A stretch of 64,000 nucleotides of DNA from Brachypodius melanocephalos (taxonomy: Eukaryota; Chordata; Aves; Passeriformes; Pycnonotidae): the NCBI GenBank assembly GCA_013398615.1, contig VZSR01000479.1, positions 2,616,740-2,680,739 on the forward strand, in the 5' to 3' direction. A model generated the notes under the pieces. That model was not told the origin of the DNA, searched no databases, and was given only the letters and a program-made list of their open reading frames with translations. Shown one piece after another: positions 1 to 12,367 of the stretch. The position numbers and the translations under genes were made by a program. Numbering within the stretch: position 1 is the first letter of the stretch; the number at the start of each line of letters is the position of its first letter.

Positions 1-18
1 ATTCTGTGATTCTGTGAA
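1..18 (+). repeat. CR1 LINE 3' tail (octamer repeat), cut by the window edge
   Basis: The window opens with two copies of the octamer ATTCTGTG. Chicken repeat 1 (CR1) retrotransposons end in this short tandem motif instead of a poly-A tail. The body of the element would lie to the left, outside the window, so strand and identity rest on the tail alone. It is one of the clues that the DNA is avian or at least sauropsid. Confidence 0.6.
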
Positions 19-3000
19 TACCTGCTGGATGGTGTGAGAAGGAAAGAAACAACAGACAGCAGCTCCTCCCCAGCTCAAAGTTACTTCAAAGAAATTATCA
101 CCTATAAGTGACACACTAGAACAGAAAGTAATAAAATAAACCTCTCCTTGTTCTGTGTTCTGGAGACAAGCTTTGGTTGTAATATTGAAATAATGCTTTA
201 TTTAATACAGGACCTTGTTATTTTATGTGACATTTTAATCAAACATGCTAAGATGGAAATGGAAAGGTTTTAAACAATTATGCTTAATTACTTAATCATC
301 ATTTAATCAAAATCAACTTCAATGGTAATGATTATCATTGTCAGTCCTTTTCTCACACATACTTATATATATCATATTAGTGTGAACCTTGATTACTATG
401 CCCATTGAAAACCACATTCTAATTTTCTCTTTTAAATCAGCACTATGCCCCAAGTAAGTGAAGAAGCATCTCAAATCCTTTATATTTACTGATTATACCT
501 TCAACAAATGTTATAAACAATCATAAACCCTCTAGCTTTTAAAATCAATTCTGTGTATTAACCCGTTGTTGATGATCTAATGGCCAGTCATTCATCAATA
601 TATTCATGTATACACATTAATCTCTAGCACATACTGTCTTTTTAGTTAGAAGTATTTAAACCCAACACAGTCCATGTGAAAGGCTTCGAGGGGTTTGAGT
701 GCCCATTTAAATATTGGCTGAGTCTGCATGCTCAGGTTGTGATTGCATTGCATCTGCTGGAGCAATGCTGTCTGAGCAGCTGGAATTGGGCACTGGAAGC
801 CAGCGAGCTGCTGGATCCTGGTGGTTTGTTTGGGTTGAGAGAAGCTGCTCAGTGAGAAATTGGTCCCTGCAGCATTCTGTGCCATCTCAGTTTAGCTGCT
901 CCAGGAACCTGAGCTGGGGTAGTTTAAGTTATCTTGGCAAGGTACACCCATAATGTATCTTACTAATTCCAAGTCTGGAATAATTCCTCAAGCAGAGATG
1001 TTCAGGTGAAAAAGACAAACAATGGCACTGATGAACCCCTTCAGTTTTATTCAGTTTCTCAGGCATGATTGTTGAAAAATCTCTTAGGCAGCACAGCTGA
1101 GGTTCAACTTCAAGAGAGAAGCAGCGTTTGGGTCATGACACTTCCTATATTTCCTGCTTCAATCCCATTCTGAGCCCTACAGCTGGAGTGGCTCTGAAAC
1201 CTTGAAAAAAGGGCCCCAGTGTCCCTTGGAGCCCAGACACAAAACTGAATTCTCATTTCCATAATACTGATACAAATCATTATTAAGATGGCACAAAGAC
1301 ACAAGTTATCATGGTTAAAAGTTTGGCATACCAACAAACAAAACTTGATTTTATAGTTTTCCAACATGGAAAAAAACCTTAGGGCAAGCATGGACAGTCT
1401 CAGAGTGAAAACTGAGGAAGAGGAAGGCAGAGTGATGGGGAAACAGCAATGGTCATTTGCTGGAATTCTCAGTGATTGCATAACCATGGAAAAAGCTCTT
1501 CTTATGGTGCTGAAGCTGAAATTCTTACGCTTATACAACAGCATAAACAGATTTGGGGAACAGCAGACCTTGGATTCCACCAAGATGCCTCAGGAGTAAG
1601 AACCACAGACTTGGAGATAGAGAGGGAGCCCAAGGGAAGCAGCTGTCATCTGCCTTGATCATCTGCCTTGGTGCAGAGCGAGCTGGTCCTGTTAGTTCCT
1701 GACCTACCTGCATGGCACAAAGCCTTACATCCCTTCTGAGCAGGTGCCCAAGTCCCCCCCATCTCTATTTCTCCTCACTATTCCATGCTCGCTCAATATT
1801 TGAACCAGTACTAAATATTAGGGCAGGGGGGCAGGTTAAGCCTGCATTATGCTCTTTCCTAGCAGCTTTGCCAGGTTGGTACTTGATTTCAGAAAGTTCT
1901 CATAAAAATATCACAATACAAGGTTGTAGTCATTCAACAGGGAAAGAAAAATGTGCATTCAATTCCTTGGAGCAGCTTTTTATATTAGAGCTGTCAGGAT
2001 TCATTGGCATGAATGGAATTCTGGAGGTTCAGGCCTCCACTAGAAGAGAATAAGTAATAGCAGCAGCAGAACAAGTTATACCTCTCTTTACCTTTGTGTG
2101 TATTTTAAAGAAAAGAGAAGAGAAGAGAAATAAAATAATGCTAACACTTTGAAATGGTCCATACTTGGATGCTTTTCACCTCTACCCAGACTGTATTTAT
2201 GGTCAACAAATCCACAATAATATTAGTTCAGAGAAAACAAAAACCTGATGTAATCTCCCTATCAGTTCCATGACTATATTTTTGTTTTATTCTTCTCTGT
2301 AGATTTTGTGCTGTTTGTATTCTAGTCAATAGAAAGAAGGAAATAGAAAGATTAAAAAAAGAAATTGTCACACCCAAGAGATTCATTCCTGTACCAAAAA
2401 TCCTTGATAATTCCAGTCACATTGGGTCCCTTTTAGAGCTGCAAGGGCTGTCACTTATTCTGTGCTGTAACCTGGCATTTGAAAGCTTCCAGCTTCCCTC
2501 TTGACATCTCCCACTCTGTTTAACTTGTTCAGCTGCTCTTCTTTCACAATAATGTATGGCCCTGAGGAACTCATTCTTTTTATACCTGTATTTAACTTAA
2601 ACCATTTGAGCTCTGGTTTTCTGTGAAATTTGCTGCTTTTTTCCCTCTGTGATCAAACATTATTTAATTAATGCTAAAAGTCTTAAAATATGTTAGTAAA
2701 ATTCATTAGGATTCTCTCAATTTTCCCTGCAATGCCATATTAAATGGGAAGAGGTCTTATTATACAATCTTATTTAAAATATGCTAATGAAGATCACTTC
2801 TCAACTAAAATATGCATTTTCCAAATTATCAGGCAGAAGCATTCTGTAAGTTTGTTTTCTTTCACATTTTAAATTAAAATGTAATTGGAGCTTGGTCAAA
2901 AATGGCTGAAATTGAAGATTCTCTGCCCAGCAATAACTTAATTAAAAATAAATTAAGAGTGGGAGAATATATATGATGCAGAAATGGACAGAAAATGTTC

Positions 3001-6000
3001 CAGAAAGAAAAAAAATCTTCCAAAAAACATGGAAGATGTTCCTCCAGGAAAAGAAGAAAATTAGTCATATGCAGCAAGAAGGACAGGAAAAAAAAAATAC
3101 GAGTGCTACTGTTTGGATATCTTTCCTTTTCTGATTGTTGATACAAGGTTTGACTTGCTTTAAAAAAAAAACAAAACAAACAAACAAAAAAAAAACAACC
3201 GAAAAACCAAACCTTTTCATTTCTGTTGGTGGCCTCTCCTTTTCATCCTTTGGAGGTTAAATACTTTTGGGCTGTAGTTCAGACAAGTGTTGACACATGA
3301 TGGGCAAGGGCCCCCCAAAGCAGCAGCTACAGTGGACTCCAGCCAAGGAGGGCAGCAGCAGGACATAAAAAAGGTGTGAACTGAGCAGAGCAGGACATAA
3401 AGGAAAGCAGACAGTGGATTGTGTTGAGTTCTTAGGGAAAGAGCTGATCTGATGCCTCTTGCCTCCCAAGCAAGGAAAGGTTAGGATGGGTGACAAGGAA
3501 CATCACAGGGCATCATGGACAGTCAATTAGAAAAATTAGAAGCATAGCTGCCTACACATCTCTGATATTCCATGAATACAGATGCTTTTCTAGAGGAAGA
3601 CTCACAGTAGGGAAATTTTTCTCTCTTTGTCTCATGTATAAGAAATCTATGAAGACTCAGAGCCTGAGATTAGGTAGGTAGGATGGAGAGTTCCTGTAAT
3701 CTCAGCATGGCTGTTGTGCTTTGCTTTTCTGACATCTCTATGAATTTTGGTGCTATTCTTTTCTTGTGAACACTCAGGTAATCATCACATTGGTAAATAC
3801 AGACTGTAGTTATCAATTAGTACAGGGTTTGTTGAGCTTATCAGAATTTAATACATCACAGAGAATAAAAGAGAATTACTAGTCAGGCAATCAGGAAATA
3901 AATTCTTCTAGGTAGTTGACAGCAAACTCATGCTCTATAGATGCAGAGCCTACAGAAAGCTTTATGAACAAGATTTATATTTGAGTGTGAAGTCAAATAA
4001 AGCAATATAAATCTATTGGGCTGCTTAACAGATCAGCACAGATAGCTACTGTATATATTTATGCAGCCTGTTACCCTTTCCATTTGAACAGAGGGATTTA
4101 AGTTCCTCTTTTGATCACTTAAGGAGAAGTGCTTTCCCAGGAGGTCTCATTAAACTGGATTGTTTCAGCATTAGTCACATATTTCCTTAGCAGGTCTTTT
4201 GCTGGCTGTGGAAATCTCAGTGATGATAGACAGAGCAAACCAGAGGAGATTTCAGCAATATTGTGCCTACTTAATTAATCTTGGTGGTGTGCTGGAACTG
4301 CATAGCTGCAAGGGTAATAATAAAAATAAGCAGGAAGTGTTTGTGTAGAAAATGCCCATCCAGAAATATCTCAGGATATCTGGTGCAATATAATTAGACT
4401 CTGAAAAGGTTATGAATAGTGTGGTAATTGAGCAACTAGGAAAATAAAAAGGAAGAAAATTAAACTAAAAGATAATGATTTTGTGCCATCAAATGCAACA
4501 TTTTGACACAAAATAGAACTCTGCTTTATAAAATTCTGTTTCCAAGGAAAACACCAGAGCCAGCAAAGATGCAGATGTGTGTGATAGCTCCAAGCCCTTG
4601 TATGACACCCATCCTAGAAGGCCCAACTGAGACAGATGCTGTGCTCTGCCAGGCACTGTCTGCACAAAACAAATGATCTATTTCTTTACAGAAGATGATG
4701 ACCCCGGTTCTTTGAAATTTTCATCAAGAATTTATGTTATTATGTAAAGGCAGCAATCCTGTAACAGCTCAAAAGCGAATAATTGAAGAAGGAGGATCTG
4801 AAAGCACTCCTCTTTCCTACAAGCAATAGAGTGTAAACCTCACTCATTCATAAAGGCTGTGCCTGTCTGAACAAGATTTCTGCCTTTCTGTAATTGGGGG
4901 AGTACTACTTTTACTCACAGCTGGTAAGCTACCAAAAGCAATTTGAATCAATTAGTCTGCCTTTCTGTATGAGATATTTAAATTCCATGTGCTAGTTTCT
5001 GAACCAAAGCCAATCTATAATTTATTTGAACTAAATCACTGTTCCCTCAACTTCCTTTGTAGGCCCTTAAATAGTTTCCAGAGTAGCTGCTGACTCTTAA
5101 GTTGGAATTTAGGCTATGTCAATAAATCTTTCCTAGTTTAGAATGAACTTTTTTCTGTACCACAACTAGCAGAGCTGTGAAGGCCTAGGGAACAAAAGTG
5201 CTTTTTGGGTTTTTTGGTTTTTTTTGGTCAAGAATAGAATGAACTTTGCTGGTAATACTCAAGATGTTTCGGGGGAATATCCCCGCTTTGTTTCTAAAAT
5301 GATGCTGGCAAAACACTGATTTGCTTTGAGACAGAAGAGAGACCTTCAGGTTATATTGTCACTGTAAACTGCTGGGAATATTTGTCAGAATACATCTGAC
5401 AGAAGCTGGTCTGTGTTGCTGAGTTAGAGGCCAGAAGGATTTAGGGAATGGTAGGTGAGTAAACTGAAGACCGAGTAAGTGTTTCCAGCTGAGAGTTAAT
5501 ATTAGGTGAGGATCTTGTGCCATGAAAAACTAGAAAAATACAACACTCAAAGCAACAAAAGATAACACTTGAATTCAGTGAGGTGGATTCAGACATCATC
5601 TGATCTGGAAGCTCAGGAACATAAACTATTGGAGAGCGATGGAGCCTTCATGGAAAAGCAGGAAATCTTAAGGCACATGGGTGGAAGAAAAGTCTGGTAA
5701 TGCTTCATCTAGCACTGAACCAGCTGGAATAATGAGAAAAGGTGAACTCACTGAAGAATCCTGCAGGAAACATGTCTGTCTTCTTTCATACGTGCATACA
5801 TTATCTATTTCAAAAGATACAGTATATAGTGTAAAAGATATCTATCTTGTATCCCTGCGTGCTCTCACCTTTGCAGGTGATAGGCTGTACTGCAAGCAGG
5901 GCTGCTAACACAATGTTTCTCTCTGTAAAAGGGATACAACCTTTCCTAAGAACAGGAATTATGATCCTGAGCACAAACCTTCCTTTGCCTGAAGATAACA

Positions 6001-7386
6001 GTGTTGGTGGCTTTATTAGCAATAAATAAAAACTATATTACCTTTTCATTTGCACAGAAACATAAAATGTTATTTATATTACCCTGAGTATGGTAGGGAA
6101 CAGCACATGGGCCAAGTCATGAAACTCTGATACAAAATGTTATCTATTGACATATTTAATAGCACAGTTTTATTTCTTATGTGCCAGATTCTTGTTTGCT
6201 AAAGAAAGACTGTTATCAGCCTCCATCCTGGTGTTAATTTGGAGGAAAATAACACCTTTAGAAATGTCAAGTAGATTCTAGTCAACGTGCATTGTTAATG
6301 GCTAAATAAATTCGAAAAGAACCAAGTGAAAGTGGTCCTCAAAGTGCTTTTCTAAGAATGTTACTATGTTCTTGTTCAAAATGGGGGTGCAAATACGCTT
6401 TTATTTCCTCTGGTCAGGGAGGTTTGAGAGGGAATTGGAACCGTATTTGTGACTAACACAGCAAAATGTTTCATTTTGTGACCATGTCTTTCCATGACCA
6501 TGATTGTAATCTGTCACTATCAAAAGATATCAGCAGGGTATCCTTACAAAAGCTTTGACAGGAGCAGTAAAAATCATCTGCAATGAACTACAAGAACTTC
6601 TAATGCTGCTCATCCTTCCAGCCTGTCACTGAGCTGTTCTAAGATTTTATCCCAATTTGCTGCCATTGAAGGGTTTGTGTCTAATGTAAAAAGGAAAATG
6701 AACACTTTTTCACCTCATGCTCTGAAGCACTTTCTATCAATGATTTCAAATGTCATGATCTGGCAGATGTAGATTATCAATTTTCTCCAGTGTATTTGTC
6801 TCAGTGTATTTCTGAGAAGAATAAAATACTCTTAAGGGTAAGCCAACTAAGAAATACCACTGTATTTATAGTTTGGAGAAAAGCTCTCAAGACAGCTGAG
6901 GAATGGGAGATTAAAAATATAATGCAGTTTTTAAAGTTACTATGAGAAACTTGAGGTTTTAACAACAAGCAGTGGACTGGAGAATGCAGTTTTCCCTTTT
7001 TCAGCCATGCAGTTCAATTCTAGAAAGACTCACTGAGAGCCAGCTGATGCTACTGTGATTTTACAACATCTGAGGAACTTGTCCTGTTGGTTTACAGTCA
7101 GTCACTCATTGTTTCAGTGGCCACTCTCAGCCTCAAGTCTTATACACTCATTAATTAAGAAAGATCTTGAGAGTGCCTCCTTCATTGTGACAGCTCAACT
7201 GGTCAGAGAAGGATTCTTTCTTCAGATGTATCTCCCTTCTTCAGAAAGACAGGATGAAAACAAGTTTAGATTAAAAGTGCTTTTGTTTTCTTCCTCTTCC
7301 TTCAGAACCCAAGGTAATAACCAACTCTGATTACTGGGTGGGACTGGTTACACAGAGAGCCCTGGAGCAGGTGCCTGGAACACACA
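19..7386. other. Gene-free stretch, left part
   Basis: I find no supported gene. The longest frame is a 157-codon minus-strand frame at 1110-1583; its Cys/Ser/Phe-rich translation has no recognisable domain and I treat it as chance. Low-complexity DNA includes an A/AAAC-rich tract at 3162-3213 and a T/G tract at 5202-5228. Splice-like GTGAGT and GTAAGT words near 5455-5480 have no convincing acceptor with an open frame. The rest is unremarkable AT-rich sequence. Confidence 0.6.
3162..3213. repeat. A-rich / AAAC simple repeat
   Basis: Runs of A are broken at short intervals by single C bases (AAAC and AAAAC units). No recognisable retroposon lies immediately upstream, so I call it a simple repeat and not a retroposon tail. 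Confidence 0.8.
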
Positions 7387-7462
7387 CCAAGGTGCCTTTG
7401 TCAAATTATTTAACTCTTTTTAATCTCAGATTGTCCCCCTGTAAAACAGCAGGGTAAGGATC
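7387..7462 (+). repeat. Probable MIR SINE remnant
   Basis: The order of words matches the conserved middle of the MIR (CORE-SINE) consensus: TCAAATTATTTAACTC corresponds to the 'GCAAGTTACTTAACC' part, followed by TCTCAG, a C-rich stretch and CTGTAAAA. Similarity looks like about 60-65% by eye, as expected for an amniote-age element. There is no tRNA-like head and no clear 3' tail, so only the core seems to survive. It could be a chance match; alignment to the MIR consensus would decide. Confidence 0.5.
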
Positions 7463-8424
7463 AGGTATTAATCCTTCTTCATTAGGTTTCTCATTAAATT
7501 ACCGTAAGTGTTCACAGTGAGCATATGTATGCCCTGAGCTATTCAAGGTGTTTTTTTGGTTTGGGCTTCTTTTTTTTTATTTATTTTCTTCTGTGTTAGA
7601 AAAAAATCATATGCATAGAAAATGGCTCAAAGAGAGTGTTGAGTGTGTTGAGTGGAGAGCCTGGGGATGGCTCTGGATGCAGCCCCAGCCAGTAGGAAAA
7701 GCTGCTGAACAGCAATTCTCAAGGAACAGGCTGAAAATTAAGCAGGCAAATAGTATCACAACCATGGACCCCAGGCAGAGAAAGGGTCAGACCTCAAATA
7801 GTACTGAAATTCAATAAGGACATAAAACATGCATCATTTTTCCTGCTCTATCTATCAAGAACGCTTTCTTACTCATTTACATTAAACGGGTACAGCCTTA
7901 GAAATATTGAAACATAAAAAACAAGGCACCTTCAGTCCCATGGCAATTAAATGTTCATTAACAAAACTGTATCTTCTCCTAATTCACTGTTGCCATGCAT
8001 GAGCAGCAGGTGAATGTATCATCTGGCTTGTTATGATAGTGTTTAAAACAAATGTCACATCTACTTTTCAACTAATTTTTCTCATTAGGCTTTGAATACA
8101 AACGAAGCATTAAAGCTTGGCTGCAACACTTTGTGGAGCTGAGCAGAAATGGAATGTGGAAGAAATGTGGAAGAAATCTGGTGAATTTTCAAGCCTGTTT
8201 AAGTTTTCTACAGGTTCTAAAGGTGAAGAGAAGAGGGAAATACATAAAAACTCATGTGTTTTGTCAAGTTCCTCAGTCTAGCTGGTGAAGATCACTAGCC
8301 CCACTTGGTCTTCAAACAATATCTGTATGAAATTGCACAGGGGGATGAATATTGGAAACTGCTGTGGAAAAACCCAAGCACTCAATTGTGTCTGTTTAAG
8401 GAATCACAAACTACTGCAGAAGAA

Positions 8425-8493
8425 GTGAATGTGAATGTGAATGTGAATGTGAATGTGAATGTGAATGTGAATGTAAATATAAATATAAATATA
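8425..8493 (+). repeat. (GTGAAT)8 hexamer microsatellite passing into (AAATAT)n
   Basis: Eight perfect GTGAAT copies occupy 8425-8472, directly followed by about three AAATAT units to about 8493. The two arrays differ at two positions per unit, so the second may be a mutated and re-expanded derivative of the first. Because the unit is a multiple of three, a plus-strand frame stays open through the array and reads alternating Asn-Val then Asn-Ile; this is an artefact of the repeat. Confidence 0.95.
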
Positions 8494-9626
8494 ATAATGA
8501 ATAAAATGATTCAGTGTTATTGTATTATGTGGCTGTAGATGTTCTGTTGTCCACTAGAGAGTTGTCTACTCTAGAGAGTGGAATATACAATGCCTGACAA
8601 CTTTGATCCAAAAGATAGTGTAATACATAAAATAAGACATCACCAGAGAAAAGAAACAATCTTAAAGATACAGACTGAATGGAGAACAGGTTAAAAATCT
8701 ACTATAGGTTTTTAGATACAGTTCATTGCCAGTCAGGTGCATCAGTCACAGCTGGCCAGCTGTGTTTAAAATAAACTCTTTTAACTTAGTCTATATGCTG
8801 CAGCTGCTGTGAAATGGTACATGAAGTAGAGAAATCTGCAATTTTTCTCTTTCAATTGAAAGCTGATATTTTAATATCAATTCTTACTATGCTCATGTTA
8901 TTGTTACTGGTATGAATGAACAAAAGAACAAATCCTAATTGGTTTAAAATCACATTAGTCTGACAGCCTTGATCATTGGAGAGCTGCAAATTAATGATTT
9001 ACAAGCAGTTAATTTATTCCTTCTGGGAAGATGTGAAAACTATTGTTTTCTAGATTGCAATCTATTCGAATTTGGCTAAGATTAACATCTAAAATGAATG
9101 ACTTTGCTGTAGAGACGAATTTGGTGCAATTATGGATACACTTACAAATCAAAGGAGAGGTGACATTGCAAGATATTAATATACTAATTCTTCTTCCAGA
9201 AAGGGAATAGTACAGAGGTCTGTAACAATGAGAGCTTCTCCTGCAGGGACAGGAAGATACAGTGGCATTGGCACAGAGAGCCTGGCTGGAATGGAGAGGA
9301 ATTCCCATTACTTTTTTCCTGAGGGTAAAATGCAGGTAGATAAGATGGAGTACATGCGCTTGCAGCTTTAATTATTTGATGTTGCTGCTGATTTGTCTGG
9401 GAGGGTTAGACAGCAGGGAACAGTGTGAGCTTCCTGCTCCTACAACGCCAGGGGAAGTGGATTCCTCAGCCCCTCTTAAAATCATAGAGGGTAACTCCTT
9501 GGAGAATGGGATAGACGCATGGAAAGGCCTTGGTAGGACAGTTATTTAACTCAAATTGTGTTATAATGGACCAGTTCAAGAAAATCTGTTCTGGACAGAG
9601 GATAAACAGCTGCAAATATCTGCAAG

Positions 9627-9718
9627 TTTGGGGTTTTTTTGGTTTTGGTTTTTTTTGGGGTTTGGTTTTTTTTTTGTTTTGTTTTGGTTTTGGGTTTTTT
9701 TTTTTTTCTTTTTTTTTA
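9627..9718. repeat. G/T-rich low-complexity tract
   Basis: About 90 bases consist almost only of T runs separated by blocks of one to four G on the plus strand. Several two- to four-G blocks are present but separated by long T runs, so stable G-quadruplexes look unlikely. Similar shorter T/G tracts occur at 5202-5228 and 22814-22863, all with G/T on the plus strand. Confidence 0.85.
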
Positions 9719-12283
9719 ATGGTGTTCATCAAATCATAACTGAAAGAGTTGGAATGTGCAGCAAACAAGCTCCATCACTCGCACCCTTGTCCCTTTATTT
9801 CATTGCTATCTCTACCAAATGGTAACAGATTTGTTAAATCATCAAAAATTCAAGAATCCTAAAGTAAGGAAGCAAAACCTTAGAGAAGAAAATTTTTCTA
9901 TGTCCTTTGTGTTGGACTTCAGCAGGCATCCAAATAAAATCCCCAAGGTCCTTAAAAGACATTAGACAGTCTAACATGAATCTTGCTCTTACCTCCTTGT
10001 GCTGCTAAAATTGCTGCTGACAACAAAAAACATTGCTTCATTTTTCTGCTCATATTCACATTTTTGGCATAAATAAATTCTTGAGTCTCTGTTTTTGTCA
10101 TGGAGCCATGGCAATTGCCTTTAGCTTGTATTGTGTTATGACTACATACAAAAGAAATGATGGAGGATAAGGTAGCACAGACATCTATATCACTTTCCAA
10201 TTTAGTGATATTCCAATATCACTATAATAAAGTATGAATGGCACCAAGGTGGTTTATATTCCTCAATTTGCAAGATGCCTCAAAGAAACAAATATGTTGC
10301 ATAAGCATGGAAATAAATAGGAAAGAAATATTTTGAAAACAAGGTAAACATGGAATGATAATAGAGTATAAGATTTTTTTAAATAAATGGTAATCCATGT
10401 AAATTTCTGTGGTAAAAACCCCACTAAATAGAAAAAAAAAAAAAGAAAACCACAAACAGCAGCAAATCAAAACCAAATCCCTGGTGTTCCTTGCTATGCA
10501 TAAATTATTATTTCAAACTTCTGAGCAGACATTGGCATATATAGAATTGACTTCTGAGAATACTGACCTGGCTTAATTTACTTGTGTTATATCTGTAATT
10601 GAAATGGGGAGGAAGAACTGCTCATACTGATTCCCCACAGGGCCCATAACAAATGCAGTTACTCAGAATCAAAGTTATATGTTGATGTATGATTTTAGCA
10701 CTGTTTTTAGATGTCATTGGTTGTTAATTATTTGTCTGGTGTGATACAGATGTAAAGTTTAACTCCAGTAGAAATGATCAGTATTTTTCCACTCATGTTT
10801 TCATAATTTACTAGATAAAATATTTTAACAGGAGCATCTGAAATTTTAAAAGACACCTAAAAAGTGTTTTTCAAAGATCCTAGATTTACTCTGAATTTTT
10901 GGAACCATTTGACAGATAGTTATGATTCTGAGGCTTGCAAACTGATTCAGAAATAGAACAGGAAAGTTCTTTAGACGTTTTGTTTAATTATTACATGTGG
11001 GAAGAAGTAATTTTACAAATTGTTTCATTTTAATTTATTTAAGTGGAAAATTTGGACTTGCAGTTTTCTGTATAGTCTGTATTGCTTGATTTGCAAACAG
11101 GTATTGTTGCTAAGATACAGAGCAATGAGCAATCTCTGTTAATGTGCTGAGAGATTTTTAGAATCTTTATATTTTTTACTCTACGTTACCACTTAGAATA
11201 ACAGCTAATCCTAAAAACAAGTTCTCATTAGTTTTCTCTTTGTGGGTGTTTTATGAAAAATTTACTTGATGGAAGTATATCAGAAGTAAATGTGGAAATG
11301 CAGAATAATCTGAACTTCTCAGTTCCGAGTGGCAGAGCATGGAGGCAACCCTTGATGTCTGAGCACTGCCTTCACAAACTCAAAACTGAGATCATTAAAC
11401 TCATCTCTGTGTATGTCAGAAATAGTCCACAGCTTGCTTTCTTCTCAGCAGGGAGCAGTTCCTTGCATGTGCTCCCCTTTTGCTCCCCTAGGTGCCCCAG
11501 GGCTGGGAGCAGGGAGAGGCTGGAGGCTGGGCTGGGGCACGGTGGGGTGGACTGGTGTCCTGGCAGGAGCAGGTGACACCAGCACAGCCTTCCTGCTCTG
11601 GCCCCAGCAGAGAAGGGGAAGAACAAGGGAACCAGAAATTGTTATTTCTGTGCTAAAAGGCTATATCTAAACAACCAATCCTTCTGCATCTGTGATATCA
11701 TATCTACTGCAGCTCCACTCCTGTCACCTCTCACAACACAGTGATGGGGCATCCAGGTGTTTTGTCCAGGGACTCAGAGCTACCAGGTTGAATACTGGAA
11801 GGACATAGAAATCATTCTTTAAATACTCTGAAATGCTGTCATTTTGTCAGCTTGTTTGTCACAAGTTTATGTGCAGTCAGCACCTACGGAGAAGATGGAA
11901 ATTGAACTCTGCCACACAATTTAACACGTTGTGTCTGAAAACAATGTGCCTTCCCAAAGCCCTGAGCAGGCAAACTTGTTTACTTTTCTTTTACTTCTGT
12001 TGATGTCCTAGTGGTGGAGCTAGTTCTTTGTGAATTTTTAAACAGAGGCTTTAAGAAGGAATTTCCAAGTGATGATATTGTGAACGTTTTTCAGTGAAGC
12101 CTTGTGGGCAGAGAGTTTGTGATGATTGGGAATGGGGCTGAGGCTGAGCCTCGCCCCTGATGGGCTCCAGCTGTGTAGGACAGGTGAGCAGTACTGAAGG
12201 CAAAGGAACATGGAATGCTGGGCTGTACTGACTGATCACAGGGTGGAGAGGGCACACAGGGGTAGTGCATGTAAGATGAAGGG

Positions 12284-12290
12284 TATAAAA
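12284..12290 (+). promoter_or_regulatory. TATA box of the 12.1-kb solo LTR
   Basis: TATAAAA lies about 180 bp into the LTR and 17 bp before its AATAAA signal. This compact U3/R arrangement would start transcription near or just before the poly-A signal. The box is intact; whether it fires in this genome cannot be judged from sequence. Confidence 0.6.
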
Positions 12291-12306
12291 GGCTGTACTG
12301 ACAGAC

Positions 12307-12312
12307 AATAAA
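12307..12312 (+). terminator. Poly-A signal of the 12.1-kb solo LTR
   Basis: A canonical AATAAA lies just downstream of the TATA box, with T/G-rich sequence (TTCTTTGGTGTC) about 20 bases further on that could serve as the downstream element. It could end plus-strand transcripts crossing the LTR. Confidence 0.55.
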
Positions 12313-12367
12313 GTGCTGATGCTTGAAGCCTTCTTTGGTGTCAGTCATACTTCCTCCATCACAGCCT

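Larger units (their letters stand above)
7463..12098. other. Gene-free stretch with simple repeats
   Basis: Apart from the hexamer array at 8425 and the G/T tract at 9627, I see no supported element. A 13-base A run lies at 10432-10444. A locally GC-richer patch at about 11460-11620 has no CpG-island character and its frames are unconvincing. A minus-strand donor-like GTAAGA near 9990 could bound a 24-base micro-exon, but nothing else supports it. Confidence 0.55.
12103..12363 (+). mobile_element. Solo LTR of an endogenous retrovirus, ERV1-like, 261 bp
   Basis: The element begins TGTGGG and ends ATCACA, the TG...CA termini of a retroviral LTR. It is flanked by a perfect 4-bp duplication, GCCT, at 12099-12102 and 12364-12367. 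It contains TATAAAA at 12284-12290 and AATAAA at 12307-12312, in correct order and plus orientation. A 4-bp duplication is typical of gammaretrovirus-like (class I) elements. No internal retroviral sequence adjoins either side, so this is a solo LTR left by recombination. At 261 bp it is short. The intact signals suggest a younger age than the LTR at 31.8 kb. Family name not determined. A 4-bp repeat alone could be chance; its coincidence with the termini and signals makes the call good. Confidence 0.75.

Noticed and set aside
1110..1583. 157-codon minus-strand frame, the longest in the window
   Set aside because: No domain, composition typical of chance AT-rich frames, no splice or promoter context.
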